Source of the DNA: Bacillota bacterium
GTDB taxonomy: Bacteria; Bacillota; Clostridia; Peptostreptococcales; Anaerovoracaceae
Direction of reading: 5' to 3'
Assembly (NCBI GenBank): GCA_016283945.1
Contig: JAEENW010000063.1
Coordinates: forward strand, 1-7,112
DNA length: 7,112 nt
Shown: piece by piece, positions 6,653 through 7,112 of the stretch
Position numbering within the stretch: the stretch's first letter is position 1
Layout of the letters: each line of letters begins with the position of its first letter
The notes under the pieces: model-generated
Database searches by the model: none
What the model was told of the DNA's origin: nothing
The model's input: the letters and a program-made list of their open reading frames with translations, nothing else
Program-made: the position numbers and the translations under genes

Positions 6653-7112
6653 AAAATCTGACGCACATATACAGCGAGGGGCTTCCCTTCGAGAGCCGCG
6701 CCCTGGAAGACGTGAGCTTCACCCTGGAGCAGGGAGAGTTCGCGGCGCTCATAGGGCACACCGGCTCCGGCAAGTCCACGCTCATCCAGCACATAAACGG
6801 GCTGCTCAAGCCCAGCTCGGGCAGGGTGCTGCTCGACGGGATCGACGCCGCCGAGAAGTCGGAGGCTTCCCGCGCGATGAGGCGCAGGATAGGCCTCGTC
6901 TTTCAGTACCCCGAATACCAGCTCTTCGAGGAGACCATACTCAGGGACGTCATGTTCGGCCCGAAGAACCTCGGCGCCGGCCCGGATGAGGCAGAAAAGC
7001 GCGCACGCGAGGCGCTCGCCCTCGTTGGAATAGAGGGAGAGGACTACATGGAGCGCTCGCCCTTCGACCTCTCCGGAGGCCAGAAGCGCAGGGTCGCCAT
7101 AGCGGGAGTGCT
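6637..7112 (+). CDS. ecfA2: Energy-coupling factor transporter ATPase EcfA2, N-terminal part
   Basis: This is the second ATPase of the ECF motor and the heterodimer partner of EcfA1. The frame starts at 6637 and is still open at the right edge, so 158 complete codons of about 285 are visible. Seen are Walker A GHTGSGKS (40-47), whose GHTGS wording is characteristic of EcfA2, the Q-loop block FQYPEYQLFEETILRDVMFG (89-108), also diagnostic for EcfA2, and the signature LSGGQ (145-149). Walker B and the switch histidine lie beyond the window. The gene overlaps ecfA1 by 16 nt in another frame and has a strong ribosome site. By family habit ecfT should follow. Confidence 0.94.
   Translation, partial: MQLKVENLTHIYSEGLPFESRALEDVSFTLEQGEFAALIGHTGSGKSTLIQHINGLLKPSSGRVLLDGIDAAEKSEASRAMRRRIGLVFQYPEYQLFEETILRDVMFGPKNLGAGPDEAEKRAREALALVGIEGEDYMERSPFDLSGGQKRRVAIAGV

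Noticed and set aside
5998..6792. Open frame of 264 codons on the minus strand opposite ecfA1 and ecfA2
   Set aside because: Ser/Met-rich antisense shadow of two ABC ATPases with all motifs intact on the plus strand.

Overview
The window looks like ordinary chromosomal DNA from a GC-rich (about 60% by eye), low-to-moderately related Firmicute, probably an anaerobic member of the Clostridia. The reasons are an AddAB-type (not RecBCD) recombination nuclease with its iron-sulfur cysteines, a stand-alone acyl-ACP thioesterase of the clostridial kind, an ECF-transporter ATPase pair, and a MacAB-like export system built as three separate genes in the order known from Bacillus YknXYZ. Shine-Dalgarno sites are strong. 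The codon choice is odd for a GC-rich genome: AUA is used often for Ile and AGG for Arg. The exact taxon cannot be fixed from this.

Layout from left to right. Positions 2-1231 (+) hold the C-terminal third of AddB, cut by the window edge. Positions 1278-2018 (+) hold an acyl-ACP thioesterase, probably co-transcribed with addB. A perfect palindrome flanked by A and T runs (2084-2113) ends this operon and also the convergent one. Positions 5628 down to 2128 (-) form a three-gene operon: a membrane-fusion protein with two lipoyl/hairpin/barrel modules in tandem, an ABC ATPase, and a MacB/FtsX-type permease. The genes are separated by a 13-nt gap and then a 4-nt ATGA overlap. Positions 5629-5818 are a divergent intergenic region with one good promoter candidate facing each way. 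Positions 5819-6652 (+) and 6637-7112 (+, cut by the window end) are ecfA1 and ecfA2, overlapping by 16 nt.

How the genes work together. The minus-strand operon should make one exporter: the ATPase dimer drives the permease pair, and the membrane-fusion protein sits on the outer face of the membrane. By family analogy it may handle peptides, lipids or drugs; the substrate cannot be read from sequence. EcfA1 and EcfA2 form the heterodimeric motor that powers vitamin and cofactor uptake; EcfT is expected just beyond the window. AddB acts in double-strand break repair with AddA, which is not visible here.

I found no mobile element, CRISPR array, tRNA, rRNA or riboswitch, and no convincing undescribed system. 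The most noticeable points are the internal duplication in the membrane-fusion protein, apparent changes at two catalytic positions of the thioesterase, an inverted repeat overlapping the ecfA1 promoter, and a ribosome-binding site encoded by the acidic tail of the ATPase.
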